Source: Caulobacter sp. (GTDB lineage Bacteria; Pseudomonadota; Alphaproteobacteria; Caulobacterales; Caulobacteraceae). From it: DNA of 36,850 nt. Positions within the stretch are counted from its first letter, which is position 1; the number at the start of each line of letters is the position of its first letter. The notes under the pieces were generated by a model that had not been told where the DNA came from, made no database searches, and saw only the letters and a list, made by a program, of their open reading frames with translations. The DNA lies in assembly GCA_030652755.1 (NCBI GenBank), contig JAUSPV010000047.1, positions 1 through 36,850 on the forward strand, given 5' to 3'. This document shows, piece after piece, positions 23,165-31,317 of the stretch. The position numbers were made by a program, and so were the translations under genes.

Positions 23165-23225
23165 TCGGCGACAAGAGCTTATGCACAGCATTTTCGCCGC
23201 AGCCTGACGCTCGGGGAAGCCCGCC

Positions 23226-23603
23226 CTACTGGACGGCGCCGGGCATCACCAGCCGGCCATCGCCGGTGCGAACCAGCATCAGGTACTGGTTGCCGTTCCA
23301 CTTCTGGGCCCGGAAGATTCCGCCGCGGCGCAGGTGGATGAAGCTGCCCTGGTAGGCGCCGATCATCTCGGCGTTCTGGCCGCCCAGTCGCAGGAAGCGC
23401 AGGCGCATGCCCTCGAGCTGGGCCGCGCATTTCTCGATGCTGTCGATGTCGCGGGCCACGACGTTGAACTTGTAACCACCGTCGGGAAGGTAGGCCATGT
23501 GGTAGCAGATGCCGCGCTCCGTCGGCGCCTCGAAGGCCTTCTCGCAGGCCGAGAGGACCAGGGCCGATAGGGCGGCGACGAGCGTGAGGGCGATGCGGTG
23601 CAT
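23226..23603 (-). CDS. Putative lipoprotein, 125 aa
   Basis: Signal MHRIALTLVAALSALVLSAC ends in lipobox LSAC (Cys20). The mature domain has GICYHMAYLPDGGYKFNVVARDIDSIEKCAAQLEGMRLRFLRLGG, with two Cys that could pair, then YQGSFIHLRRGGIFRAQKWNG. Conserved-looking hypothetical envelope protein; no function recognised. Downstream of, and co-oriented with, the membrane protein at 23636-24304. Confidence 0.7.
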   Translation of the reverse strand: MHRIALTLVAALSALVLSACEKAFEAPTERGICYHMAYLPDGGYKFNVVARDIDSIEKCAAQLEGMRLRFLRLGGQNAEMIGAYQGSFIHLRRGGIFRAQKWNGNQYLMLVRTGDGRLVMPGAVQ

Positions 23604-23635
23604 GGAGCGAGCCTAGACCTGAAACGGAGCCCGGC

Positions 23636-24304
23636 TCAACCCACCGGCGGGATAGAGCAGTTGGCGCCCTGCTCCACCAGCGTGCGGAAGCGGCGGTTGT
23701 CCTGCGAAATCTCGACCTTGTCGCGAACCAGGCGCAGCGTCTGCTCGCCCCAGCGGCCGTAGGTCGCCCCGCCCCGCTTCTCGCACTGCCCGGCGAACAG
23801 GGTTTGCACGCAGCTGTTGAGATCCATGGAGCCCGCCTGCGACCAGCCGCCGCCAGAGTAGCGCCAGCACATCGAACCGGAAGGGGCGGGCTGCGCGGGC
23901 TCGCTCGAGGCGGTCGGCGCCGTCTGGACAGGTGCGGGCGCGATCGGCTTGGGCGGAAGCGGGGCGAGAATGGTGCCCGCGGCGTCGGCGGCGGCAAGAG
24001 CCCCGGTTTCGTCAACGCCGACGTCCAGCGCGCCGGTGGCGACGCCGTTGCGCTGGGCGCATTCGGTCAGGGTGATCTCGCCGGCGAACTGGCCGGCGAC
24101 GAAGCAGCGGATCGGCCGGGCCGGATCCAGCCTGGTGTCGTCATCGCGTCCGGTCTCGACAACCAGGCCGCCCTGCGAGGCCGGGGGCGGCTCTGCCGGA
24201 GCCTTGCTTCCACGCATGATCGTCACGGCGATCAGGATGCCGAGCAACAGCGCCACGCCGCCGCCGACGGCCAGGACAATCCGGCGATCCTTGAAGAAAT
24301 CCAT
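23636..24304 (-). CDS. Hypothetical single-pass membrane protein, 222 aa
   Basis: Start set at MDFFKDRRIVLAVGGG (24304), twelve codons inside the track ORF. Helix ~11-31 (IVLAVGGGVALLLGILIAVTIM) anchors the protein; a Pro/Ala-rich linker (35-150) and a C-terminal domain with several Cys (CWRYSGGGW, LNSCVQTLFAGQCEKRG, GANCSIPP) would face the periplasm. A first Cys-bearing module, IRCFVAGQFAGEITLTECAQRNGVATGALDVG, precedes it. No known family. It follows the flaEY gene closely, but a flagellar role is not shown. Confidence 0.65.
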   Translation of the reverse strand: MDFFKDRRIVLAVGGGVALLLGILIAVTIMRGSKAPAEPPPASQGGLVVETGRDDDTRLDPARPIRCFVAGQFAGEITLTECAQRNGVATGALDVGVDETGALAAADAAGTILAPLPPKPIAPAPVQTAPTASSEPAQPAPSGSMCWRYSGGGWSQAGSMDLNSCVQTLFAGQCEKRGGATYGRWGEQTLRLVRDKVEISQDNRRFRTLVEQGANCSIPPVG

Positions 24305-24347
24305 GTCTGAACCGCTAGCCTGCGGTGACGACGCTTTCAAGTGCGCG

Positions 24348-27251
24348 TCAGTATCCGCCGGTCAGACGATCCAGCGCCGCCTGGTAGTTGGCGATCTGGT
24401 TGGTCAGATAGGCCGGGGCCGTCCCGCCGGCGCCAGGCGCGGCGGTGACGACGGGCTTGGCCGCCGTTTCGAGGGATCTGTAGGCGTCGCGCACCCGGGT
24501 CAGCGACTTGGCGATCGCAGCGATGGCCGCGGCGATGCCGTCCTTTGAATTCAGGTTCAGGTCGATGTCGAGGCCGATGCCGAACACCGGCCCCTTGCCG
24601 TCGGCCGAAACGCTCTTGCCCGCCTTGTCGATGACGGTGTTGCGCACGACGCCGGGCGCGAGGCCGATGGCCTCCAGCGCGTCGCTGCCGCCCTTGCCGG
24701 GCAGGATTTCCACCGACGCCGACTTCTGCTGCGGGCTGACCTTGATACGGCGGAACTCGCCGTCGGCCACGACCTCGACCTTGACCTTGAAGCCGCCGGC
24801 CCGCTCGATCTTCTTGGCCAGGGTGTCGAGCGTATCGTTGGCCTCGATGGTCACGGCCGCCAGGCGCCCGCCCTGGGTCGTGCGAATCTGGAAGCTGTCG
24901 CCCGCCCGCACCGAGGTCGCCGAGACCAGCTTCTGGGAGTCGGCGAAGAGCAACGCGCCCTTCGGCAGGCCCAGCTTGTCCAGCGCGCTGGCGCCGGTGG
25001 TGTCGACGGCGATCGAGGTGGCCGTGGCCATGCCGTCCTTACCGGTCACCCGCTGCGCCTCGACGGCGCCGGAAGTCACGTCGATCTTGGCCAGGTAGCC
25101 GTCCTTGGTGGAGATCGGCATGGCGCCGGGCTGGTCGGCGCTGGCGCTCCCGGCGACCCAGACCTTGCCGTCGGCCACGGTCATGGCGCTGACCGTATCG
25201 TTTCCGACCCCGCCGAAGTAGGCGAGGTTGTCCCCGGCCGTGCTGGTCAGGTCCGTCGACAACCGGGCCGCGAAGGCGTCCTGCGCCCCACTGTAGGCCC
25301 GCGTCACGCCGCTGACATCCAGCGCGCCGTTGGAGGTTGTGCCCGCGACCCACAGGTAGCCGCCGTCCATCCCGAGGCCCTTGATGGCGCCGCCGCCCAT
25401 CTGCCCCAGGTCGCGCGTCGCGCCGGCGGTGAAGCCGGCCGCCGAGGTGTGGGTGGTCGAGGTCACCTTCGCTGGATCGGTCCCGCCGTTGTGCGCCCCA
25501 TAGTCGGTCGAGGTCACCGTCGGGACGCCGTTGGTGGTGGTGGTCGTGGTGATGTTGGCAAAGCCGTTGTCGTCGGTGCGCACCGTCTCGGTGACGCTGG
25601 GCGTGACGGTGAAGCTGCGCAACACGCCCCGGCCGTTCTCGACCCCGGCGATGGTGACGGTCGAGCCGTTGACGACCATGCCGCCGACGCTGTCCTCGCC
25701 GACAGAGCCGAACTGGGTGGTGAACAGCGTCCGGGGATCACCCTTGGCGTCGGGCGCGACAGCCATCAGGTAGTTGTCCCAGCCGCCGACGGTTCCACCG
25801 CCGCTGGGCAGCGCAGACTTGGTGCGGCCGGCGACAAACACCACGCCGTTTTCGCCGAATCCGACCTCGGTCGCCTCGTCGTCCTCCAGCGCGCCCCGGC
25901 GCTGGGTCCACATCTCGTCGCCCTTGGCGTCGAACACGGTGACGAAGCTGTCGGTCTTTCCGGAGGCGGCGGTGGAATTGATCGGTCCGTCCGTCGCGCC
26001 GTTCAGCTCACCGGTCACCCGGCCGGCGATGGCCACCCGGCCGTCCGATGCGATGCTCAGCGCCAGCCCCTCGGCCTGGTCCGCCGCGCCCAGCGTGCGG
26101 GCGTACATCAGCTTGCCGGCGCTGTCATACTTGAGCAGCGCCACGTCGCGCTCGCCCTTGACCGTCTGGTTGTCCACCGTGCCGTTGACATCGGCCAGGA
26201 CGTAGAGCGAGCCGTCGGCGCCCACCTTGCTGGCTCGCACAGTCTCGATCGTACCCTCCAGTACGCCCGACGAAATCTTCGAGCCTGCCGCGCCGACCGT
26301 TGTTCCGTCCAGCTTGACCAGCGTGCTCTCGAACTTGCCGTCGTCGGTCTTGGAGTTCTTGTCGGGGTCCGGATTGCCGGCGTAGGTCGTCACATAGACC
26401 GCCGGCGTTGTGGCCGCCGCCGAGAAAGTCAGCTGCTCGGTGGAGTCGCCGCTGATCTTGAACGAATAGTCGTCGGCGATCGCCGGGAGGGTCACGGTGG
26501 TGCCGCCGGTGGTCACCTTGCGCGGTTCGCCGGGCGTGCGCTCGACGCTGAAGCGCGACTGCAGGCCTGCGGCCGAAAGCTTGTCGTTGATGTGGGCGGT
26601 GACCGCGCCCATCGACCGGGCGCCGGAGATTTCCGAAAGGTCGATGGCGATGTTGTGGGTGACCGTGCCGCGCTTGACGGTGATGTCGAACTTTACATCG
26701 CCCTGGAAGGCGGCGACCGCGTCGCTGTGGCCGCCTGTGTGGACCTTTCCGGTCTTGTAGCTGTAGATCGCCCGCGGCACGCCGACCTCGGACTTGTTGG
26801 TGATCATGGTGTCCCCGCGGGTGATCCGCATGGTCTCCATCTTCAGCTTGTCGGTGTAGCTGGTGATCTCGGTCAGGCCGCGGGTGAACACCGAGGCCAC
26901 GCGATTGATCTCGGCCTGGGTGACGCCGGTCGCCTTGGCCCGCTCGGCCAGACCGTTGAGCGCGTTGAGCCCTTGGTACAAAGCGAAGAGCTTCTTGTAG
27001 TCGTTGCTGGCGCCGGGCAGATCGAGCTGGGCGGCCCCTTCGTCGATGAAGCGGCGCCCGGCCATGGCCTGCCTGACCAGTTCATTCGATTTGAGGGCGG
27101 TCGAGGTCGTCGCCCAGGGCGGCGTCGGCGCATACTTGGGCTTGCCCCCGACCATCGTCGCGCCAACGCCCGTCGCCCCCGCGGAAGCAAACCCGCCGGT
27201 GCGCGCCTGGTAAAATCCCAGGAGGACGTTGCTGTCGATCGAGATGACCAT
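24348..27251 (-). CDS. flaEY: FlaEY-like flagellin assembly/regulatory protein
   Basis: 967 aa. The N-terminus MVISIDSNVLLGFYQARTGG and the segment to ~150 are helical and flagellar-export-like. Residues ~270-760 hold repeated beta-strand units of SBBP/propeller character (DVALLKYDSAGKLMYARTLGA, FVTVFDAKGDEMWTQRRGA, NYLMAVAPDAKGDPRTLFTTQFGS, DGYLAKIDVTSGAVEAQR). The region ~770-880 (GDSFQIRTTQGGRLAAVTIEANDTLDTLAKKI) resembles the flagellin/FliD 'IN' motif, and the end is helical. Size and position next to the flagellin genes match Caulobacter FlaEY, needed for normal flagellin expression and filament length. Homology is by recollection of locus order and domain style. It could also be filament- or cap-associated. 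Confidence 0.65.
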   Translation of the reverse strand: MVISIDSNVLLGFYQARTGGFASAGATGVGATMVGGKPKYAPTPPWATTSTALKSNELVRQAMAGRRFIDEGAAQLDLPGASNDYKKLFALYQGLNALNGLAERAKATGVTQAEINRVASVFTRGLTEITSYTDKLKMETMRITRGDTMITNKSEVGVPRAIYSYKTGKVHTGGHSDAVAAFQGDVKFDITVKRGTVTHNIAIDLSEISGARSMGAVTAHINDKLSAAGLQSRFSVERTPGEPRKVTTGGTTVTLPAIADDYSFKISGDSTEQLTFSAAATTPAVYVTTYAGNPDPDKNSKTDDGKFESTLVKLDGTTVGAAGSKISSGVLEGTIETVRASKVGADGSLYVLADVNGTVDNQTVKGERDVALLKYDSAGKLMYARTLGAADQAEGLALSIASDGRVAIAGRVTGELNGATDGPINSTAASGKTDSFVTVFDAKGDEMWTQRRGALEDDEATEVGFGENGVVFVAGRTKSALPSGGGTVGGWDNYLMAVAPDAKGDPRTLFTTQFGSVGEDSVGGMVVNGSTVTIAGVENGRGVLRSFTVTPSVTETVRTDDNGFANITTTTTTNGVPTVTSTDYGAHNGGTDPAKVTSTTHTSAAGFTAGATRDLGQMGGGAIKGLGMDGGYLWVAGTTSNGALDVSGVTRAYSGAQDAFAARLSTDLTSTAGDNLAYFGGVGNDTVSAMTVADGKVWVAGSASADQPGAMPISTKDGYLAKIDVTSGAVEAQRVTGKDGMATATSIAVDTTGASALDKLGLPKGALLFADSQKLVSATSVRAGDSFQIRTTQGGRLAAVTIEANDTLDTLAKKIERAGGFKVKVEVVADGEFRRIKVSPQQKSASVEILPGKGGSDALEAIGLAPGVVRNTVIDKAGKSVSADGKGPVFGIGLDIDLNLNSKDGIAAAIAAIAKSLTRVRDAYRSLETAAKPVVTAAPGAGGTAPAYLTNQIANYQAALDRLTGGY

Positions 27252-27319
27252 AGGGGCCCTGGACGGAGTTCCGCGTCGAAAGCTTGCCCGACAAGGGCTG
27301 AGGAGTCGTTAAGCGCGGC

Positions 27320-27874
27320 TCAGGCGGCGATCAGACCTGCCGTGGCCAGTTGGGCCCTGGCCGCGGGCGCAAGCACCTGCCACTCGTCACGCAAGATGCC
27401 GAGCATCACGACGTCGCGCGGCGCGCCATCCTTGAGGACATGGCCCAGCAGGTAGCCCTCGCGCCGAAAGCCGACGGCGGTGTGGATCTTCATGGCGGCG
27501 TCGTTGTCGGCCATGACTTCGGCCCAGACCTTGTGCAGGCCCAAATCACCGAAGGCGCGGTCGAGACCCAGAACCTGGGCGGCGCGGCCGACGCCCCTGC
27601 CCCGGGCTTCGCGGTCGCCGACGAACCAGTTCCAGGCGGCGCGGCGGTGGTGCCCCGACAGGCCGGTGAGGGTCAGCAGGCCGGCCGGCCGGCCGCCCCG
27701 CTGGATCATCCAGCCGCGCAGGTCGGGATCATTCGAGAGTTGCGCGAACCAGGCGCGGTGCGCCTCACGTCCCGACACGTCGGCGTCGGACATCCAGCGC
27801 GCCACCTCGGGCTCGCCGCGCCAGCGATAGAGAAGCTCCTCGTCGTCAGGAGCGAGATCACGCAGTTCGATCAT
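27320..27874 (-). CDS. GNAT N-acetyltransferase, PseH-like
   Basis: 184 aa. The opening IELRDLAPDDEELLYRWRGEPEVARWM and AHRAWFAQLSNDPDLRGWMIQRGGRPAGLLTLTG match the PseH-type GNAT pattern. NWFVGDREARGRGVGRAAQVLGLDRAF is the acetyl-CoA loop, and HKVWAEVMADNDAAMKIHTAVGFRREGYL is the C-terminal GNAT block. PseH acetylates an amino sugar nucleotide during pseudaminic acid synthesis. Lying between flaEY and a flagellin, it probably serves flagellin glycan synthesis. A second PseH-like gene lies at 35006; the two may act on different sugars, or one may modify another substrate. Confidence 0.75.
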   Translation of the reverse strand: MIELRDLAPDDEELLYRWRGEPEVARWMSDADVSGREAHRAWFAQLSNDPDLRGWMIQRGGRPAGLLTLTGLSGHHRRAAWNWFVGDREARGRGVGRAAQVLGLDRAFGDLGLHKVWAEVMADNDAAMKIHTAVGFRREGYLLGHVLKDGAPRDVVMLGILRDEWQVLAPAARAQLATAGLIAA

Positions 27875-27908
27875 GCAGACGCTCCGCCCCGCAGCGGTCT
27901 ACGATAGC

Positions 27909-27937
27909 GGCGCGTCGCGGCGGAACCGTGACGCGCC
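27909..27937 (-). terminator. Candidate terminator after the divergent flagellin gene
   Basis: GGCGCGTC and GACGCGCC make a perfect 8-bp stem with a 13-base loop between the flagellin stop and the GNAT start. No clear T run. Weak call. Confidence 0.3.
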
Positions 27938-27944
27938 CGCTTCA

Positions 27945-28778
27945 TCAGCTCTTGAACAGCGACAGGATGATCTGCGGCTGCTGGTTGGCGATCGACAGCG
28001 CCTGGGCGCCGAGTTGCTGCTGAACCTGCAGGGCCTGGAGGCGCGCGCTTTCCTTCGCCAGGTCGGCGTCGACCAGGTTGCCGATCCCGGTGTTGAGCAC
28101 GTCGGACAGCTTGGACACGAACTTGTTGTGCGCCTCGATCTGACGCGACTGCGCGCCCAGGTCGCCGAGGGCCTGGTTGACGTTGCTGATTGATGTGGTC
28201 AGCGCCGCCTGGATGCTGGTGGCCAGGGTGGCGGTGGTGATCGAGGCCGTCGCCGCCATGGTCACGATGGCGCCGCCCAGCGCCATGTTCTTTCCCGACA
28301 GGGTAATGTGCGAGTTCGCGTCGGCATTGGCGAGAAACCGGATGCTGGCGCCCAGCGAACCGTCGAGCAGGTTGGCGCCATCGAACTCGGCGTCGTTCAC
28401 CACCTGGGTGATCTGCCGGAGCAGGGCCTTGAAGTCCGAGTCGAGGGCGGTGCGGGCGACGGTGTCCAGCGACGGGTCCATCGCGGCCGTCACCTTCTCC
28501 TTCATCTGCAGCATCAGGTCAGAGACGGTCTCGCCGGCCGTCATCGCCACGTCGGCGATGGACTGGGCCCGGTCGAGGCTCATCTTGACCGCGCTGAGCG
28601 CGCCGAGGTCGGCTCGCTGGGCCTGGGCGATGCCCCAGACCGAGGCGTTGTCCTTGGCCCCCTGAACCTTGAGGCCCGTGCTGATGCGGTTCTGCACGCC
28701 GGCCATGTCGTCGTTGGTCTTGTTCAGATTCTGTAGCGCGACCAGGGCTGACTGGTTGGTATGGACGCTGATCGCCAT
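27945..28778 (-). CDS. Flagellin, divergent copy (FljJ-like)
   Basis: Start set at [19 protein letters not shown] (28778), preceded by AGGAG; 277 aa. N-terminal D0/D1: RISTGLKVQGAKDNASVWGIAQAQRADL, then SIADVAMTAGETVSDLMLQMKEK. C-terminal D1/D0: [54 protein letters not shown], ending QQPQIILSLFKS. The centre is short and Ser/Thr/Ala rich, with no D2/D3 domains. It differs clearly from the near-identical pair upstream, as Caulobacter FljJ does from FljK/L, and may form the hook-proximal part of the filament (inference). No sigma-54 element is visible before it. Confidence 0.9.
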   Translation of the reverse strand: MAISVHTNQSALVALQNLNKTNDDMAGVQNRISTGLKVQGAKDNASVWGIAQAQRADLGALSAVKMSLDRAQSIADVAMTAGETVSDLMLQMKEKVTAAMDPSLDTVARTALDSDFKALLRQITQVVNDAEFDGANLLDGSLGASIRFLANADANSHITLSGKNMALGGAIVTMAATASITTATLATSIQAALTTSISNVNQALGDLGAQSRQIEAHNKFVSKLSDVLNTGIGNLVDADLAKESARLQALQVQQQLGAQALSIANQQPQIILSLFKS

Positions 28779-28865
28779 AGGGCTTCTCCTAGCAAGGCGC
28801 TTCGCAGGGCGAGGCGACTCACCGAGCCTCCTCACAGGCCAAGCTGGCTGGAGATCGTGTGCGTA

Positions 28866-28885
28866 TGGTTAACGCGCGTAAACCA
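28866..28885. promoter_or_regulatory. Imperfect palindrome with CtrA-like half sites
   Basis: TGGTTAACGCGCGTAAACCA lies about 90 bp upstream of the divergent flagellin start. It carries TTAACCAT-type half sites in opposite orientation, close to the CtrA motif TTAA-N7-TTAAC but not exact. Either a CtrA box or an unrelated dyad operator. Confidence 0.35.
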
Positions 28886-28961
28886 TGATGGCCGCCACGG
28901 CGGGAGCCGTGTCGGGAAAAGCCTTGCGTTCGCCGCGGCAAGACGCCGCGACCGTTCGTCG

Positions 28962-29243
28962 TCAGGACTTCGAGTTGACGATATCGCCGGGGTCGTAAGC
29001 GGGATCGTCCTTCAGCCGCAGGACCTCTTCACGGGGAAGCTGCCGAACGACCTCGCCGGTCCGGCGATCGAGAGTCTTGTAGACGATGGCGCCGGACTGC
29101 TCATCTTCTTCGATGATCAGACGCAGATCCGCGGATTGGGGCGCGGCGTCCTTCGGCGGCCTGGGGGTGTCGGGACGGGTGATCGGCGGGGGCTGGAAGG
29201 CGCCCGTGGATGCAACCGGCGACAGGGGTGCGATGGCTTTCAT
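28962..29243 (-). CDS. flaG: FlaG-like flagellar protein
   Basis: 93 aa, preceded by AAGGAG. The N-terminal 38 residues are Pro rich and disordered. The C-terminal half, SADLRLIIEEDEQSGAIVYKTLDRRTGEVVRQLPREEVLRL, is the FlaG core (strand, turn, V-Y-K-x-x-D..TGEVVRQ.P.EE). FlaG proteins influence filament length in other flagellate bacteria. Lies between two flagellin genes on the same strand. Confidence 0.8.
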   Translation of the reverse strand: MKAIAPLSPVASTGAFQPPPITRPDTPRPPKDAAPQSADLRLIIEEDEQSGAIVYKTLDRRTGEVVRQLPREEVLRLKDDPAYDPGDIVNSKS

Positions 29244-29293
29244 CTCTCCTTACGCCGACCTCTACAGACCGACGTCTCTCTGAACGTGCGCGT

Positions 29294-29317
29294 GGCGAAG
29301 GTCTCGCGACCTTCGCC
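29294..29317. repeat. Perfect 10-bp inverted repeat, flagellin/flaG spacer
   Basis: GGCGAAGGTC-TCGC-GACCTTCGCC; read on the minus strand the loop is GCGA, a stable GNRA-type tetraloop. It lies just downstream of a second hairpin (29327-29354). Together they may form a transcript-end or mRNA-stabilising structure for the flagellin message. Confidence 0.6.
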
Positions 29318-29326
29318 GGCGCGGCC

Positions 29327-29354
29327 GGGGCGGACGGCGTTGGCCGCCCGCCCC
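29327..29354. terminator. GC-rich hairpin after the flagellin gene
   Basis: GGGGCGGACGG/CCGCCCGCCCC forms an 11-bp stem with one G-T pair. It lies 13 bp past the stop of the 29368-30198 flagellin gene. The T run (CCCCTTTT) is on the plus-strand side, so intrinsic termination would be better for antisense transcription. For the flagellin mRNA it may protect the 3' end. Confidence 0.45.
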
Positions 29355-29367
29355 TTTTGCGGTGCCC

Positions 29368-30198
29368 TTAGCGGAACAGTCCCAGGAGGGACGAGGTCGA
29401 GCTGTTGGCGATCGACAGAGCCTGCACGCCGAGCTGTTGCTTGGTTTGCAGGGCCTGCAGCTTGGCGCTCTCCTTGGCCAGATCGGCGTCGACCAGGTTG
29501 CCCACGCCGGCGTCGAGGCTGTCTTGCAGCTTGCCGACGAAGGTGAGGTGCGACTCGAGCGACTTCGAACCGGTGCCGAGCTTGGCCAGGGCCGAGCCGA
29601 CGTTGGAGATCGAGGTGCTGACGGTCGTGACCAGCGCCGCCGCGATGGTGGCGGTGCTGAGCGAGGCCGTGGCGGCGACGGTGACGTTGGCGCCGCCGAG
29701 AGCCAGCGACTGCGCCGCCACAGTGATCTTGGACGTGCCGTCCGCGTTGGCCAGAGCCGTCACGGTGTTGCCCGAAGCCTTGATCATGTTGGCGCCGTTG
29801 AAGTCGGCGTTGGTGACAGCCTTGGTGATCTGATCACGAAGCGCCTTGAAGTCTTCGTTCAGAGCCGAGCGGCTGGTGGTGTCGAGCGTCGTGTCCGACG
29901 CGGCCAGGGCCTTTTCCTTCATCTGCAGAAGCAGGTCGGAAACGGACTCGCCGGCGGCGATCGCGACGTCGATGGTGGATTGACCGCGCTGGAGCGAGTC
30001 CTTCACGGCGTTCAGGGCGTTGGACGTGCCGCGCTGGGTTTGGGCGATGGCCCACACCGCGCCGTTGTCCTTGGCCGAGGCGACCTTCTTGCCGGTGTTG
30101 ATGCGGCCCTGAACGTTGGCCAGTTCGTTGTTCGTGGCGTTCAGGTTTTGCAGCGCGACGAGCGCGCCATTGTTCGTGTTAACGCTGTTCAGCGCCAT
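29368..30198 (-). CDS. Flagellin (FljK/FljL-like), copy 1
   Basis: Start set at [20 protein letters not shown] (30198); the track start would add 55 residues read from promoter DNA. 276 aa. D0/D1 blocks: [83 protein letters not shown], ending SSLLGLFR. The central 60 residues are Ser/Thr/Ala rich, the probable surface-exposed glycosylation region. Near-identical over most of its length to the flagellin at 30463-31287. Exported through the flagellar system and polymerised into the filament. Promoter elements: sigma-54 30268-30283, IHF-like 30309-30321, dyads 30358-30402. Confidence 0.95.
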   Translation of the reverse strand: MALNSVNTNNGALVALQNLNATNNELANVQGRINTGKKVASAKDNGAVWAIAQTQRGTSNALNAVKDSLQRGQSTIDVAIAAGESVSDLLLQMKEKALAASDTTLDTTSRSALNEDFKALRDQITKAVTNADFNGANMIKASGNTVTALANADGTSKITVAAQSLALGGANVTVAATASLSTATIAAALVTTVSTSISNVGSALAKLGTGSKSLESHLTFVGKLQDSLDAGVGNLVDADLAKESAKLQALQTKQQLGVQALSIANSSTSSLLGLFR

Positions 30199-30213
30199 GA
30201 CGATATTCCCTTC

Positions 30214-30260
30214 CAGGTGTCCGACGTCGTTTTGACTGCCGGGGGCCTTTTGCCCACCTG
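30214..30260 (-). promoter_or_regulatory. Flagellin leader with possible SD-adjacent stem
   Basis: From the predicted start near 30256 to the ATG, the leader is about 58 nt. CAGGTG (near its 5' end, minus sense) can pair with CACCTG close to the Shine-Dalgarno region (30255-30260 with 30214-30219), enclosing smaller structure including GGGC/GCCC. FlbT in Caulobacter acts on flagellin mRNA leaders, so this is a candidate site. The pairing is by eye. Confidence 0.4.
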
Positions 30261-30267
30261 ACTGGGA

Positions 30268-30283
30268 AGCAATCGCCGGGCCA
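30268..30283 (-). promoter_or_regulatory. Sigma-54 promoter of flagellin copy 1
   Basis: On the minus strand TGGCCCGGCGATTGCT has GG and GC separated by exactly 10 bases, matching TGGCAC-N5-TTGCW with one central deviation. Expected start near 30256. Caulobacter flagellin genes fljK and fljL are sigma-54 dependent. Confidence 0.85.
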
Positions 30284-30308
30284 ATTGGGCCGACCCCGCG
30301 CACCGGTG

Positions 30309-30321
30309 CAAGCAATTGAAA
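30309..30321 (-). promoter_or_regulatory. IHF-like site between enhancer dyads and sigma-54 promoter
   Basis: TTTCAATTGCTTG fits WATCAANNNNTTR with one mismatch. It overlaps the perfect dyad AGCAATT-GA-AATTGCT (30311-30326). IHF bending between FlbD sites and the promoter is the established architecture of Caulobacter late flagellar genes. Confidence 0.5.
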
Positions 30322-30357
30322 TTGCTGCGTTATATGTCTGTTAGGGATAGCGCCGCC

Positions 30358-30402
30358 CGGCAAATTCTGCCGAGCTCAGGGCATGGGTGGCAATTCCTGC
30401 CG
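30358..30402. promoter_or_regulatory. Two FlbD/ftr-like dyads upstream of flagellin copy 1
   Basis: CGGCAAATTCTGCCG (30358-30372) and TGGCAATTCCTGCCG (30388-30402) share the form CGGCA-N5-TGCCG and lie 30 bp apart, 75-120 bp upstream of the sigma-54 element. The position and symmetry are those of ftr enhancer sites bound by FlbD. A third copy lies upstream of the other flagellin gene (31487-31501). Confidence 0.6.
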
Positions 30403-30417
30403 GGCGACCCGGAGGAA

Positions 30418-30454
30418 AAGGCTGCCGGGCGGGGCTGCTGAAACCCCGCCCGGC
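30418..30454 (-). terminator. Rho-independent terminator of flagellin copy 2
   Basis: GCCGGGCGGGG/CCCCGCCCGGC is a perfect 11-bp stem with a 9-base loop, 9 bp past the flagellin stop. On the minus strand it is followed by AGCCTTTTCC. A convincing intrinsic terminator separating the two flagellin transcripts. Confidence 0.8.
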
Positions 30455-30462
30455 GTCGCGGC

Positions 30463-31287
30463 CTACTGGAACAGTCGGGTCAGCGACTGGGTCGACGTGT
30501 TCGCGATCGAGAGCGCCTGGACGCCGAGCTGCTGCTTGGTCTGCAGAGCCTGGAGCTTGGCGCTTTCCTTCGCGAGGTCAGCGTCGACCAGATTGCCGAT
30601 ACCCGCGTCGAGGCTGTCCTGCAGCTTGCCGACGAAGGTCGCGTGCGCATCGAGAGCCTTGGACTTGGTGCCAAGGCGAGCGAGAGCCGCGCCGGTGTTG
30701 GTGATGGAGGTCGAGACCGTCGTGATCATGGCCGCAGCCAGGGTCGACGTTCCGATCGAGCCCGCCGCAGCGACGGTCACGATGGATCCGCCCAGGGCCA
30801 TGACTTCAGCAGCCACGGTAATCTTGGACGATCCGTCCGCATTGGCGAGGGCCGCGATGGCCGTAGCGCCGGTCTTGATGAGATTGGTCCCATTAAAATC
30901 GGCGTTCGACACGGCCTTGGTGATCTGGTCACGCAGGGCCTTGAAGTCCTCGTTCAGTGCGGACCGGCTGGTGGTGTCGAGGGTGGTGTCCGACGCCGCC
31001 AGGGCCTTTTCCTTCATTTGCAACAGCAGATCAGAGACGCTTTCGCCGGCGGCGATCGCCACGTCGAGCGTGGAGCGACCCCGATCGAGCGAATCCTTCA
31101 CCGCATTCAGGGCCTGCGAAGTGCCGCGTTGCGTCTGGGCGATGGCCCAGATGGCGCCGTTGTCCTTCGCGCTGGACACCTTCTTGCCGGTGTTGATGCG
31201 ACTCTGCGTCTGCGACAGTTCCATGTTGGTCGCGTTGAGGTTCTGGAGCGCGATCATCGCGCCCACGTTGGTGTTGACCGAATTCAT
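30463..31287 (-). CDS. Flagellin (FljK/FljL-like), copy 2
   Basis: Start set at [18 protein letters not shown] (31287), preceded by GGAAGG; the track start lies in promoter DNA. 274 aa. The same D0/D1 blocks as copy 1 ([66 protein letters not shown]), ending SLTRLFQ. The long identical runs with copy 1 point to recent duplication or gene conversion. Central region Ser/Thr/Ala rich. It has its own sigma-54 promoter, IHF-like site, enhancer dyad and structured leader. Confidence 0.95.
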   Translation of the reverse strand: MNSVNTNVGAMIALQNLNATNMELSQTQSRINTGKKVSSAKDNGAIWAIAQTQRGTSQALNAVKDSLDRGRSTLDVAIAAGESVSDLLLQMKEKALAASDTTLDTTSRSALNEDFKALRDQITKAVSNADFNGTNLIKTGATAIAALANADGSSKITVAAEVMALGGSIVTVAAAGSIGTSTLAAAMITTVSTSITNTGAALARLGTKSKALDAHATFVGKLQDSLDAGIGNLVDADLAKESAKLQALQTKQQLGVQALSIANTSTQSLTRLFQ

Positions 31288-31317
31288 CGGCTTTCCTTCC
31301 ATTCTGGTCGGGGGGAT

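Noticed and set aside
27252-27319. Sigma-54 promoter upstream of flaEY
   Set aside because: No GG-N10-GC element fits the consensus in this spacer; only weak resemblance around CGGGCAAGCTTTCG.
25449-27455. 668-aa plus-strand ORF opposite flaEY
   Set aside because: It is an antisense shadow of a high-GC coding strand; its composition (Arg/Gly/Val/Asp rich) is artefactual and the flaEY frame has recognisable domains.
28785-28850. Sigma-54 promoter before the divergent flagellin (TGGCCTGTGAGGAGGC)
   Set aside because: Spacing of the GG and GC pairs is one base off and the -12 TTGC is absent.
30201-30363. N-terminal extensions of the flagellin ORFs in the track
   Set aside because: The extra codons are promoter and leader DNA containing the sigma-54 element; the true starts are the conserved MALNSVNTN and MNSVNTN sites with Shine-Dalgarno sequences.
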